DNA from: Dorea sp. D27
GTDB lineage: Bacteria; Bacillota; Clostridia; Lachnospirales; Lachnospiraceae
DNA length: 64,000 nucleotides
Direction: 5' to 3'
Assembly (NCBI RefSeq): GCF_001185345.1
Contig: NZ_KQ236744.1
Coordinates: forward strand, 773,952-837,951
In this document: positions 24,951-33,252 of the stretch, in pieces
How positions within the stretch are numbered: position 1 is the first letter of the stretch
How the letters are laid out: each line of letters starts with the position of its first letter
Notes under the pieces: generated by a model
Seen by the model: the letters and a program-made list of their open reading frames with translations, nothing else
What the model was told of the DNA's origin: nothing
Databases searched by the model: none
Made by a program: the position numbers and the translations under genes

Positions 24951-25631
24951 ATGGGCAGTATATTTGATATTCTGGGACCTGTGATGGTGGGGCCATCCAG
25001 TTCCCACACGGCGGGAGCGGTACGCATCGGATTGATCAGCACCCAGTTATTTGGCAGGAGGCCGGGGAAGGCCACGATTTACCTCCACGGTTCCTTCGCG
25101 GCTACGGGGAAAGGCCACGGGACAGACCGGGCGATTGTCGCCGGACTTCTGGGGATGAAGCCGGATGACATGCGGATTCCTGACAGCTTTGATATAGCGG
25201 CAGCGGAAGGAATGGAATTTACCCTTGCGGAGAAGGAAATCAAAGGAGCGCATCCGAACACGGCGCAGATCATCCTGGAAGCAGAAGGCGCGGAGACGAT
25301 GAAGATAGAGGCGTATTCTATCGGGGGCGGCAGAATACGCGTCAGCAAGCTGGACGGCATCGATGTAAGCTTCAGCGGAGAGAGCAACACCCTGATCGTA
25401 CGTAACATCGACCAGCCGGGATGCATCACGGAGGTTGCGGCATCCTTAAGCGACGAGGACATCAACATAGCGACCATGCAGGTGTTCCGGGACAAGCGCG
25501 GCGGGTGTGCGGTAATGGTCGTAGAGACGGATCAGGTCGTGTCAAGAGAGGCGCTGGACCGTCTGGAAGGCAAAGAAGGAATCGTCAATGTCACGTTCCT
25601 GAATGTAAATGGAAGTATTGAAGAGAAATAA
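24951..25631 (+). CDS. sdaAB: L-serine ammonia-lyase, iron-sulfur-dependent, beta subunit
   Basis: 226 residues. The N-terminal segment SIFDILGPVMVGPSSSHTAGAVRIG is the signature of the beta subunit of the 4Fe-4S L-serine dehydratase, and the C-terminal 75 residues (NTLIVRNIDQPGCITEVAASLSDEDINIATMQVFRD) form an ACT regulatory domain. With the alpha subunit encoded 22 bp downstream it converts L-serine to pyruvate and ammonia, an energy-yielding and nitrogen-releasing reaction in fermenting clostridia. It has its own promoter at 24885. Confidence 0.93.
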   Translation: MGSIFDILGPVMVGPSSSHTAGAVRIGLISTQLFGRRPGKATIYLHGSFAATGKGHGTDRAIVAGLLGMKPDDMRIPDSFDIAAAEGMEFTLAEKEIKGAHPNTAQIILEAEGAETMKIEAYSIGGGRIRVSKLDGIDVSFSGESNTLIVRNIDQPGCITEVAASLSDEDINIATMQVFRDKRGGCAVMVVETDQVVSREALDRLEGKEGIVNVTFLNVNGSIEEK

Positions 25632-25653
25632 TCGGCAGGAGGAAGAATAACGT

Positions 25654-26517
25654 ATGTCATTTCAATCGATGGAAGAGGTAAGGACAAGATGTGAAAAAGA
25701 AAAGGTACCGTTCTGGAAAGCAGTCCAGTCAGAGGATGCCGAAGAGCGTGATGTCCCGGCAGAGGACTCATGGAACGAGATGAAGCATATGTGGCAGGCT
25801 ATGATTGACGGCGTGGATGCATATGAACCAGGACTTGTGTCCAGAAGCGGCCTTGTGGGGAAAGAGGGCGGCCTCATGGAAGAATACGCCAGGACGGGAG
25901 AGCCGCTGTGCGGCGGATACATGGCCAAGGTCATGACAACGGCGCTGAAGATGGGGTGCAACAATGCCTGCATGAAGCGAATTGTGGCTGCTCCTACGGC
26001 AGGGGCCTGCGGAGTGCTGCCGGCAGTGCTCGTGACCTATTTCCGGGAGAATGATGTTCCAGAGGACAGGATGATAGAGGCCATGTACGTGGCGGCAGGA
26101 ATCGGGCAGATTATTGCAAACCGTGCATTTCTGGCGGGGGCATCCGGCGGATGCCAGGCGGAGATTGGATCTGGTTCCGGTATGGCGGCAGGGGCCATCA
26201 CGTACGTGCGCGGAGGAAGTTTTGACCAGATTGGACATGCATGTGCCATGGCGCTGAAGAACCTGATGGGCCTCGTGTGCGATCCGGTAGGAGGACTTGT
26301 GGAAGTGCCATGTGTCAAAAGAAATGTAGGCGGAGCCGTCAACGCAATGGCGGCGGCAGACATGGCGCTGGCGGGCATCGTGAGCCAGATTCCGGTGGAC
26401 CAGGTGATAGATGCCATGCGGGAAGTGGGAGAGAAAATGGATGTCAGCCTCAGGGAGACGGGCATAGGCGGTGTGGCCGGAAGCCCAAGGGGTCAAGAAG
26501 TCGGAAAAAATTTATAG
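25654..26517 (+). CDS. sdaAA: L-serine ammonia-lyase, iron-sulfur-dependent, alpha subunit
   Basis: 287 residues. Contains the cluster-ligand Cys positions and family motifs MGCNNACMKRIVAAPTAGACGVLPAVL, GASGGCQAEIGSGSGMAAGA and GLVCDPVGGLVEVPCVKRN. Pairs with SdaAB to form the oxygen-sensitive enzyme. Starts 22 bp after sdaAB. The C-terminus SLRETGIGGVAGSPRG is typical. Ends 81 bp before the serine recombinase, with no clear terminator between. Confidence 0.93.
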   Translation: MSFQSMEEVRTRCEKEKVPFWKAVQSEDAEERDVPAEDSWNEMKHMWQAMIDGVDAYEPGLVSRSGLVGKEGGLMEEYARTGEPLCGGYMAKVMTTALKMGCNNACMKRIVAAPTAGACGVLPAVLVTYFRENDVPEDRMIEAMYVAAGIGQIIANRAFLAGASGGCQAEIGSGSGMAAGAITYVRGGSFDQIGHACAMALKNLMGLVCDPVGGLVEVPCVKRNVGGAVNAMAAADMALAGIVSQIPVDQVIDAMREVGEKMDVSLRETGIGGVAGSPRGQEVGKNL

Positions 26518-26548
26518 TAGTAAAATATGGAATAATTCTTCTACAATA

Positions 26549-26573
26549 GAGAAATAACTAAAAATAGTTTCTC
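26549..26573. repeat. Imperfect inverted repeat upstream of the recombinase
   Basis: GAGA (26549-26552) and AACTA (26556-26560) pair with TAGTT (26565-26569) and TCTC (26570-26573), leaving a 3-base bulge and a 4-base loop; CAATAGA flanks it on both sides as a direct repeat. It lies just before the recombinase ribosome site and could be an operator or a recombinase-binding site. Confidence 0.3.
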
Positions 26574-26598
26574 AATAGAATAAGGGAGGGTTATTCGC

Positions 26599-27198
26599 AT
26601 GTCAAATACGTTTGGCTACATCAGAGTGTCGACAAAAGATCAAAACGAAGCAAGGCAGCTGGCGGCTCTGGCGGAATATCAAATTCCCCGGAGCCGCCTT
26701 TTTATTGACAAGCAAAGTGGAAAGGACTTTGCGAGGCCCGCATACCAGAGGCTGCTGAAAAGGCTGAAAAGGGGAGATGTCCTGTTTGTAAAGAGCATTG
26801 ACAGGCTTGGAAGGAATTACAATGAAATATTAGAACAGTGGCGGGTCCTGACAAAGCAGATTGGTGCCGATGTTGTCGTCATCGATATGCCTCTGCTTGA
26901 TACGAGGGCAAGGGGAGACGACCTTACGGGAACCTTTATTGCGGACCTCGTACTACAGATATTGTCATATGTGGCACAGACCGAAAGGGAGAATATAAGG
27001 CAGCGACAGGCCGAAGGTATTGCGGCGGCCAAAGCGAGAGGAGTTCGTTTCGGGAGAGAAAAAAAACCGCTTCCTGAGGGCTTTCAGGAAACGGTCGTGC
27101 GCTGGAGACAAAAGGAAATGACCTGCCAGCAGGCACTCGAACGGCTCGAGGTCAGCAGGAGCTATTTCTTCACCCATGTCAAGCAGCTTGACTTGTAG
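26599..27198 (+). CDS. Small serine recombinase (resolvase/invertase family)
   Basis: 199 residues. The catalytic Ser is Ser11 in GYIRVSTKDQ; KSIDRLGRNY and the E-helix region LSYVAQTERENIRQRQAEGIAAAKARG are the resolvase/invertase signatures, and a short DNA-binding tail (QALERLEVSRSYFFTHVKQ) ends the chain. Size and plan are those of Hin/Gin/Mpi-type invertases and resolvases, not of large transposon integrases. The gene ends 36 bp before a 15-bp inverted repeat that brackets the capsule promoter, so it is the obvious candidate for the enzyme that flips it. A paralogue is at 55250. Confidence 0.9.
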   Translation: MSNTFGYIRVSTKDQNEARQLAALAEYQIPRSRLFIDKQSGKDFARPAYQRLLKRLKRGDVLFVKSIDRLGRNYNEILEQWRVLTKQIGADVVVIDMPLLDTRARGDDLTGTFIADLVLQILSYVAQTERENIRQRQAEGIAAAKARGVRFGREKKPLPEGFQETVVRWRQKEMTCQQALERLEVSRSYFFTHVKQLDL

Positions 27199-27233
27199 GA
27201 CATGATGTAACGCAGATATGCCCTATTAAAAAA

Positions 27234-27361
27234 TATGCAAAAGTACACGCAAAAATACTTGCTTTTAACCTGAGAAAGGGTATAATAGATATAGCGATTT
27301 TACATAAAAAAAGCACTTCTTTCGAAGTACTTTAAAGTGTACTAAAGTGTACTTTAGCATA
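27234..27361. promoter_or_regulatory. Predicted invertible promoter segment (capsule switch)
   Basis: Left repeat TATGCAAAAGTACAC (27234-27248) and right repeat GTGTACTTTAGCATA (27347-27361) are inverted copies with 14 of 15 matches, enclosing 98 bp. Inside is a promoter, TTGCTT (27259-27264), 16-bp spacer, TATAAT (27281-27286), pointing at the capsule operon, so the sequenced state is ON. Because the promoter is inside, its transcript contains only the right repeat, which argues against a simple RNA hairpin. The serine recombinase gene is directly upstream. A partial extra copy GTGTACT lies just inside the right repeat. Confidence 0.7.
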
Positions 27362-27452
27362 CTCTGCCAGATGATGGACTGGAAAGAAGGCGGTTTATTC
27401 GCCAGAACGATAGCGTGCATTTTGCAGAAAGAAGTATTAGAAAGGAAGAGTT

Positions 27453-28190
27453 ATGGGCGGCTATATAGATATGCACTGCCATATACTGCCTGAGGTCGAT
27501 GACGGGGCCGGAAGCATAGAAGAGATGGAAAAGATGCTTCGGATTGCTTATGACGAGGGCATCCGCTGTATGATTGCCACACCTCACTATCATCCAAGAA
27601 GGGGCAGAGAACACCCGGATGTACTGGTTGAAAGACTGAAAGCAGCAAGGAAAGCGGCGCACAGGATTGATGCACGGTTCCGCGTATATCTCGGCACAGA
27701 GATTTATTTTGGACAGGATATTCCTGAAAAAATAAAAAAGGGAAGAATACTGAGCATGAACAAAAGGGATGTCGTTCTCATTGAATTCTCCCCTTCCGAT
27801 TCATATACATATATTCAGCAGGGAATCCAGCAGCTCCAGATGAACGGATACGAGGTTATCCTGGCTCATGTGGAGAGATACCATTGTCTCGTTGAAAATG
27901 TAGTTTTTGCAGAACATCTGTGGGAAATGGGCACGCTGATTCAGATCAATGCAGGCAGCATTACAGGAGACAGTGGAAGAAAGATAAGAAAATTTGTGAA
28001 AGAACTTATGGATCGTAATCTGGTGTTCTGCGTCGGCACAGATGCACATGGTGCTATGCACCGGGCGCCCAAGATGAAAAAAGCGGCAGATTATGTGGAG
28101 AAAAAATATGGAGAAGACTATATGAGGAGGATATTTTTCAGCAACGCCAAAACTATGCTGAAGAAAAGGGTTGAAAATGAAACAAAATAG
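27453..28190 (+). CDS. PHP-family protein-tyrosine phosphatase of capsule synthesis (CpsB/Wzb type)
   Basis: 245 residues. PHP-domain metal ligands are visible: IDMHCHILPEVDDGAG, IATPHYHPRR, EIYFGQD, LAHVERY and GTDAHG. This is the CpsB/CapC-type manganese-dependent tyrosine phosphatase that dephosphorylates the BY-kinase at 28967 and thereby tunes capsule chain length and export. First gene of the capsule operon, 91 bp after the invertible segment, with an AAAGGAAG ribosome site. Its 3' end overlaps the next start by 14 bp. Confidence 0.9.
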   Translation: MGGYIDMHCHILPEVDDGAGSIEEMEKMLRIAYDEGIRCMIATPHYHPRRGREHPDVLVERLKAARKAAHRIDARFRVYLGTEIYFGQDIPEKIKKGRILSMNKRDVVLIEFSPSDSYTYIQQGIQQLQMNGYEVILAHVERYHCLVENVVFAEHLWEMGTLIQINAGSITGDSGRKIRKFVKELMDRNLVFCVGTDAHGAMHRAPKMKKAADYVEKKYGEDYMRRIFFSNAKTMLKKRVENETK

Positions 28191-28950
28191 TGTGATAAAT
28201 AAAGATTTTGAAAATGATGATGTAAATATAGACCTTACGGAACTGCTTCTGGCTGTGTGGAGCAAGATACACCTTGTCATCCTGGCCGGAATATTTATGG
28301 CTTTGCTTGCGTTTGTAGGAACAAAGGTATTTATTACGCCGCTGTATTCATCTACGACCAAAATGTATGTCCTGACAAAGCAGGACAGCAGTGCAGGCGT
28401 GACTTACAGCGATATACAGACAGGGACGCAGCTTACGAAAGATTATATGGAACTGGTGAAGAGCAGGCCGGTGCTGGAACAGGTGATAGCGGTACTTAAT
28501 CTGGATATGGAGATAGAAGAGCTGGAACGCCTGATTACTGTCGAAACGCCGACAGATACGAGAATACTGACTATTGTAGTTGAGAACGAGGATCCTAAGA
28601 CGGCAAAAGAAATTGCAGATGCACTGAGAGAATCCGTAAGCATCCAGATTACAGAGATTATGGATGCAGATTCTGTCAATACGTTCGAAGAAGGGAATCT
28701 TCCCAAAGAACCATCATCGCCGAGCCTCGTCAAAAATATGGCAATTGGGGGAATGCTGGGAATCCTGATTGCACTGGGGGTTATTGTGCTTATTTTTGTA
28801 TTGGATGATACGATAAAGACGCCCGATGACGTAGAACACTATCTTGGCCTGAATGTCCTGACTTCTATCCCCATTCAGGAAGGTGTAAAAAAAACCAAGA
28901 AGGTAAAAGGCATGTCAGCCAAAAGATTCGTTAGGAAAATGAAACGATAA
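28177..28950 (+). CDS. Capsule chain-length regulator / kinase activator (Wzz, CpsC type)
   Basis: 257 residues from ATG 28177, preceded by AAGGG; a TTG at 28171 is in frame but not needed. Two membrane helices (about 30-50 and 190-212) bracket an extracytoplasmic Wzz domain, and the short C-terminal tail (IQEGVKKTKKVKG) is the cytoplasmic part that activates the partner kinase. It controls the length of the polysaccharide together with the kinase encoded next. Overlaps the phosphatase gene. Confidence 0.9.
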   Translation: MKQNSVINKDFENDDVNIDLTELLLAVWSKIHLVILAGIFMALLAFVGTKVFITPLYSSTTKMYVLTKQDSSAGVTYSDIQTGTQLTKDYMELVKSRPVLEQVIAVLNLDMEIEELERLITVETPTDTRILTIVVENEDPKTAKEIADALRESVSIQITEIMDADSVNTFEEGNLPKEPSSPSLVKNMAIGGMLGILIALGVIVLIFVLDDTIKTPDDVEHYLGLNVLTSIPIQEGVKKTKKVKGMSAKRFVRKMKR

Positions 28951-28966
28951 GGAGGAGAGCTTAATC

Positions 28967-29641
28967 ATGCAGGAAATTTATTTGAAGAATATGGGGAAAG
29001 ACTACCGCAGTAACGAAGCGTATAAGACCCTTCGTACGAATATAGAATTTTCGGGCGCCGACAATAAAGTGATAGTATTTACAAGCTGTACTCCTAATGA
29101 GGGGAAAAGTACAGTCTCGCTATCTCTTGCCCAGTCTCTTGCCGAGGGAGGTAAACGGGTACTTTTTATCGACGCGGATCTGCGGAAGTCGGTATTGATA
29201 GGAAGACATAAGGTAAATGGGGACCTGAAAGGACTCAGCCATTTCCTGTCCGGGCAGTCAGAGGTGGATGATATCATCTATAAGACCCAGGAACCAGGCA
29301 TGATGGTGATATTTTCCGGGGTTACCCCTCCAAATCCCGCGGAACTGCTCGGCTATAAGCGTTTCAGCTCGCTGATAGCCAGCGCTAGAAAGGTATACGA
29401 TTACATAATTATCGACGCACCGCCATTAGGGAGCGTGATTGACAGCGCGATTGTAGCGACGGTCTGCGATGCGGCCGTGCTTGTCATAGCAGCGAATGCA
29501 ATCAGCTATAAATTTGCGCGTGTCGTGAAAGAACAGCTGGAGAAATCAAACTGTTCCATCCTCGGTGTAGTGCTTAATAAGGTTAATATGAAACAAAATA
29601 AGTATTATGGCAAATATTACGGAGAATACGGGAAGAAGTAG
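28967..29641 (+). CDS. Capsule tyrosine kinase (BY-kinase, CpsD type)
   Basis: 224 residues. Walker A FTSCTPNEGKSTVSLSLAQSLAE, Walker A' VLFIDADLRKS and Walker B YIIIDAPP are present, and the C-terminus has a tyrosine cluster (NKYYGKYYGEYGKK) for autophosphorylation. Partner of the Wzz-like protein and substrate of the PHP phosphatase. Located at the inner face of the membrane. Confidence 0.92.
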   Translation: MQEIYLKNMGKDYRSNEAYKTLRTNIEFSGADNKVIVFTSCTPNEGKSTVSLSLAQSLAEGGKRVLFIDADLRKSVLIGRHKVNGDLKGLSHFLSGQSEVDDIIYKTQEPGMMVIFSGVTPPNPAELLGYKRFSSLIASARKVYDYIIIDAPPLGSVIDSAIVATVCDAAVLVIAANAISYKFARVVKEQLEKSNCSILGVVLNKVNMKQNKYYGKYYGEYGKK

Positions 29642-29654
29642 AGGGTAACTTAAG

Positions 29655-30350
29655 ATGAAGCAACGGTTATTGGCCTTGGTTTTGGCTGTGGGCTGTGTTG
29701 TCCTCGGCGCTGGATCGGTTATCCTGTCTGTGGGGGAGGATACGAAACCACCGGAAATCAGTGTGGAGGAGATGGCGATAACCTATGTAGAAGGTGAGGA
29801 TTACAGCAGCCTTCTGAAAGGCATTTCTGCAAAGGACAGCCACGGTGGCGATTTGTCGGACCAGGTATTTGTTGACAGAGTCATACCACTGGATAACGGA
29901 AAAGCAGTCATATATTATGGCGTGATTGACCGCGATAAGAACGTCGGAACTGCTGTCCGTAAGGTGGGATATGTCCAGAAGGTTCCGACAGATACGCAGG
30001 ACAATGAGGACGGTGGTATATCCGCCGGGCAGGATGATAAGCAAGATGATATCGAAGGGGATGCAGAGCCGGCTGGCGAGGAAGAGGAGTTAAAACCGGA
30101 TGGAATCAGGCCGGCAATCTCCCTTACTGCTGAAAGTGCCCAGATCAAAGCGGGAGACACCTTTGATGCCATCCGCTATGTAAAGGACGTAGTGGATGAC
30201 AAAGATGATAAAAATACGTTATACCGTCATATCCATGTGGATGGAAATTACGATGTAAATACTGTGGGGACATATGAACTCAGAATCTACGTAAGTGACA
30301 GCGAGGGGAACACATCTGACGTAAAGACTTTCAGTTTAACAGTACAATAA
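29655..30350 (+). CDS. Exported Ig-like (DUF5011-type) protein in the capsule operon
   Basis: 231 residues. N-terminal signal or anchor helix (LLALVLAVGCVVLGAGSVIL). Two similar beta-sandwich repeats can be seen: residues about 33-110 (PPEISVEEMAITYVEGEDYSSLLKGISAKDSHGGDL) and about 152-231 (RPAISLTAESAQIKAGDTFDAIRYVKDVVDDKD), each ending in a GxYxVxYxVxDxxGN-type strand. They are separated by an acidic linker. Resembles bacterial Ig-like DUF5011 domains; probably stays on the cell surface and may assist polysaccharide attachment. Role inferred from position only. Confidence 0.6.
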   Translation: MKQRLLALVLAVGCVVLGAGSVILSVGEDTKPPEISVEEMAITYVEGEDYSSLLKGISAKDSHGGDLSDQVFVDRVIPLDNGKAVIYYGVIDRDKNVGTAVRKVGYVQKVPTDTQDNEDGGISAGQDDKQDDIEGDAEPAGEEEELKPDGIRPAISLTAESAQIKAGDTFDAIRYVKDVVDDKDDKNTLYRHIHVDGNYDVNTVGTYELRIYVSDSEGNTSDVKTFSLTVQ

Positions 30351-30366
30351 GAAGTGGAGAATACAT

Positions 30367-31803
30367 ATGGAAAAGCATAACCAATCAAAGAAAAGGAAAG
30401 GCAGGCACACGGCAGGCAAGTTCATTGCACTGATTCAGCTTCTGCTGTCAGTCGGGCTGATTGCTGTTGTCTGGAACAGTGGATTACTACCCGCAAAATA
30501 TATTGCATCAATGGTTATATTGCTTCTTGTACTGTTCGGGTTGTGCTTTGGAATACAGTATGTGAAGAGCAAATTAAATATAGCGGGAGTTGTCTTGAGT
30601 GCCCTTATAAGCATCTGTCTTGCAGCTGGATTATTTTATACGATGCAGGCGGCCCAGATAATGAAAGATGTCGGGGGAGCTTCTTATAAGACTGACAATA
30701 TGATTGTGGTGGTAAAAAAAGACGATCCTGCTGCGAACCTCTTGGCGGCAAAGAACTACCGTTTCGGCGTGCAGACGACAGTTGACCAGGACAACAACCA
30801 AAAGATGGTTGAAGACGTGCAGAAAGTAATAGGCAGGGATATGAAGCTGGAAGAGTACACTACCTTGCAGGAAGAGGCAGAAGCGCTTCTGAAAGGCAGG
30901 ATTGATGCAGCCATATATAACGAGGCATTTAACGGAATCTTAGAGGACGTGATAGAGGATTATTCGTCCGAGGTAAGAATTTTATACCAATATGGGATAG
31001 ACACTCCTATCGAACCAGAGGAAGCGGATATAGAGAAGCCGTTTAATATTTATATAAGTGGAATTGACGTCTCGGGACCTATTACGACAAACAGCAGAAG
31101 TGATGTAAACATTATTATGACAGTAAATCCCAAGACAAAGAAGATTCTCTTGACGACAACGCCGAGAGACTATTATGTACAGATACCAGGAGTATCCGGT
31201 GAGCAGAGGGATAAGCTGACACACGCGGGAATATATGGGGTAGATGTATCTATGGACACGCTGGAACATTTATATGGAATCGACATCAGCTATTATGCAA
31301 GAGTTAATTTCACTTCATTGATTACAATTGTGGATGCCCTCGGCGGCATAGATGTATATTCTGATTATGACTTTAAGGCGATGGGGTACAGCTTCAAGCA
31401 GGGTATCAACCATTTGGGTGGAGAAGAGTCGCTGGCATTTTCAAGAGAAAGGTATAGCTTTGAATCTGGAGACAACCAGAGAGGAAAAAACCAGGAGGCT
31501 GTGTTGACAGCCATCTTACAGAAGGCGATGTCCCCGGCTATATTGACAAGTGCCAATGAGATTCTGAGAAATATTGGTGATTGTGTTGAGACGAATATGA
31601 CCCAGGATGAGATGTCACGGCTGATTAATATGCAGATTTCAGATGGAACAGCCTGGACGATTGAATCGGCCGCGGCAACGGGCAAGGGGGATAACCAAGG
31701 GTGTTATTCATCTGGATCACAGCTGCTGTATGTCATGTGGCCGGATGAAAGTTCGGTTCAGCAGATTACGGAGAATATGAGAAAAATAAGAGAAGAACAG
31801 TAG
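30367..31803 (+). CDS. LytR-CpsA-Psr (LCP) family glycopolymer ligase
   Basis: 478 residues. Three N-terminal membrane helices (about 17-40, 43-61, 70-92) precede an accessory domain (about 110-215) and the LCP catalytic domain (from about 225): FNIYISGIDVSG, RSDVNIIMTVNPKTKKILLTTTPRDYYVQIPG and LAFSRERYSFESGDNQRGKNQEAVLTAIL carry the Asp and Arg residues that bind the pyrophosphate. LCP enzymes join lipid-linked glycopolymers to peptidoglycan, so this should attach the capsule made by the operon to the wall. Confidence 0.9.
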   Translation: MEKHNQSKKRKGRHTAGKFIALIQLLLSVGLIAVVWNSGLLPAKYIASMVILLLVLFGLCFGIQYVKSKLNIAGVVLSALISICLAAGLFYTMQAAQIMKDVGGASYKTDNMIVVVKKDDPAANLLAAKNYRFGVQTTVDQDNNQKMVEDVQKVIGRDMKLEEYTTLQEEAEALLKGRIDAAIYNEAFNGILEDVIEDYSSEVRILYQYGIDTPIEPEEADIEKPFNIYISGIDVSGPITTNSRSDVNIIMTVNPKTKKILLTTTPRDYYVQIPGVSGEQRDKLTHAGIYGVDVSMDTLEHLYGIDISYYARVNFTSLITIVDALGGIDVYSDYDFKAMGYSFKQGINHLGGEESLAFSRERYSFESGDNQRGKNQEAVLTAILQKAMSPAILTSANEILRNIGDCVETNMTQDEMSRLINMQISDGTAWTIESAAATGKGDNQGCYSSGSQLLYVMWPDESSVQQITENMRKIREEQ

Positions 31804-31835
31804 CAGGTTACAAAAGAGCAGTAGGGCGGAGAAGA

Positions 31836-33227
31836 GTGGTGTGGATGAAAAAAGTACGGCAGGATAAGATAAAAATAATAAAGTTCATCTATAAGCTTGG
31901 CATATTGCTGTTTGCATTTTTGCTGGCAATGATAATGTGGGATGTAAGTTATAGCCCGTGGTGGAATGAGGGGGATGAAGGGCGGATAAAGCTGTTAATA
32001 ATCGCTGCATTGTATTCGATTGTTTATCATGTGCTGGCTAAAATGTACCATGCTTATAGAATAGGCGAATATCGCCTGACGGATCTGGCGTACTTTCATC
32101 TGCTGTGTTTCGGGATGGCGGATATGTTTCTCTATGTGGAAGCTACCATATATTATCACAAGCCGGTGTTCATCCTGCCTATCCTGAAGATATTTATAGT
32201 CCAGCTGACTGGAATGATGGTCGTTACCTTCGGTTTTAACAGGTGGATAATGAAGTACATGCTTCCGATACGTACGATTATCATATATGGGAAGCATGAC
32301 TATGAAAGGCTTGCAAAGAAGATAAGGGCATTAAAGAAAGTTCATATATTGACAGGATGTCTGAGTGAAGATGAGGATAAGCAAGAGCTGGAAAAAGCCA
32401 TCGATAACTGTGATAAGGTATATCTGTATGAAGTAAATGACAGATGTAAGAAATACTATATAAACTATTGTGAAAATAAAGATGCCGAGTTATACATTAC
32501 AAGAGATATAGAGGAGATTTTGGCTTCGGAATATGAGATATCCCATTCGCTGGACATTCCTTTCATGCGTAAACGGCGGGAGGCGGTGCGGTGGTATTAT
32601 CCTGCCGCAAAACGGCTTGCAGATATCATCTTTTCGTTATGCGGTCTGATTATCATGTCACCGGTATTGCTTGCAGTAGCGTTGTGCATAAAGCTATATG
32701 ACAAAGGCCCGGTATTATACAAACAGACGAGGCTGACTGCCGGACACAAAACATTTAAGATATTCAAATTCCGCAGTATGGTTATTGATGCTGAAAAGGC
32801 GGGGGCACAGTTAGCGAGCAGAAATGACGACAGGATAACGCCTGTTGGAAAATTTATTCGTATGACAAGGATAGATGAATTCCCTCAGCTGCTTAATGTT
32901 ATAAAAGGTGATATGTCGATTGTAGGGCCAAGACCCGAACGTCCGGAAATAGAAGAGGAATACTTGAAGGAACTTCCTGAATTTGGCTTGAGGCTGAAGG
33001 TCAAGGCAGGCTTGACGGGATATGCACAAGTATTTGGAAAATATAATACAACGCCGTATGACAAGCTCAGGCTGGACTTGCTATATATCAATGAACAGTC
33101 GGTGCTGCTGGACCTGAAGCTGATGGTCTGGACGATAAAGATTCTGTTTATTCCGGAGAGTACAGAAGGAATAGAAGATGGAAAAAGAACAGCATCTGAC
33201 GTATCGCGGGGATTTAAGAAAAATTAA
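31836..33227 (+). CDS. Initiating undecaprenyl-phosphate sugar-1-phosphate transferase
   Basis: 463 residues; GTG at 31836 or 31839, or ATG at 31845, are possible starts. Four to five N-terminal helices, a CoA-binding-like central part and the C-terminal bacterial sugar-transferase domain: KRLADIIFSLCGLIIMSPVLLAVALCIKLYDKGPVLYKQTRLT, KIFKFRSMVIDAE, RIDEFPQLLNVIKGDMSIVGPRPERP and KAGLTGYAQVFGKYNTTPYDKLRLDLLYI. Places the first sugar phosphate on undecaprenyl phosphate to start the repeat unit. Confidence 0.9.
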   Translation: MVWMKKVRQDKIKIIKFIYKLGILLFAFLLAMIMWDVSYSPWWNEGDEGRIKLLIIAALYSIVYHVLAKMYHAYRIGEYRLTDLAYFHLLCFGMADMFLYVEATIYYHKPVFILPILKIFIVQLTGMMVVTFGFNRWIMKYMLPIRTIIIYGKHDYERLAKKIRALKKVHILTGCLSEDEDKQELEKAIDNCDKVYLYEVNDRCKKYYINYCENKDAELYITRDIEEILASEYEISHSLDIPFMRKRREAVRWYYPAAKRLADIIFSLCGLIIMSPVLLAVALCIKLYDKGPVLYKQTRLTAGHKTFKIFKFRSMVIDAEKAGAQLASRNDDRITPVGKFIRMTRIDEFPQLLNVIKGDMSIVGPRPERPEIEEEYLKELPEFGLRLKVKAGLTGYAQVFGKYNTTPYDKLRLDLLYINEQSVLLDLKLMVWTIKILFIPESTEGIEDGKRTASDVSRGFKKN

Positions 33228-33252
33228 CTTAATGCACTAGGAGAAAATACAG

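Noticed and set aside
27310-27353. Capsule leader hairpin as a conventional terminator
   Set aside because: AAAGCACTTC/GAAGTACTTT has one mismatch and lacks a T-run; the inverted-repeat pair around the promoter explains the region better.
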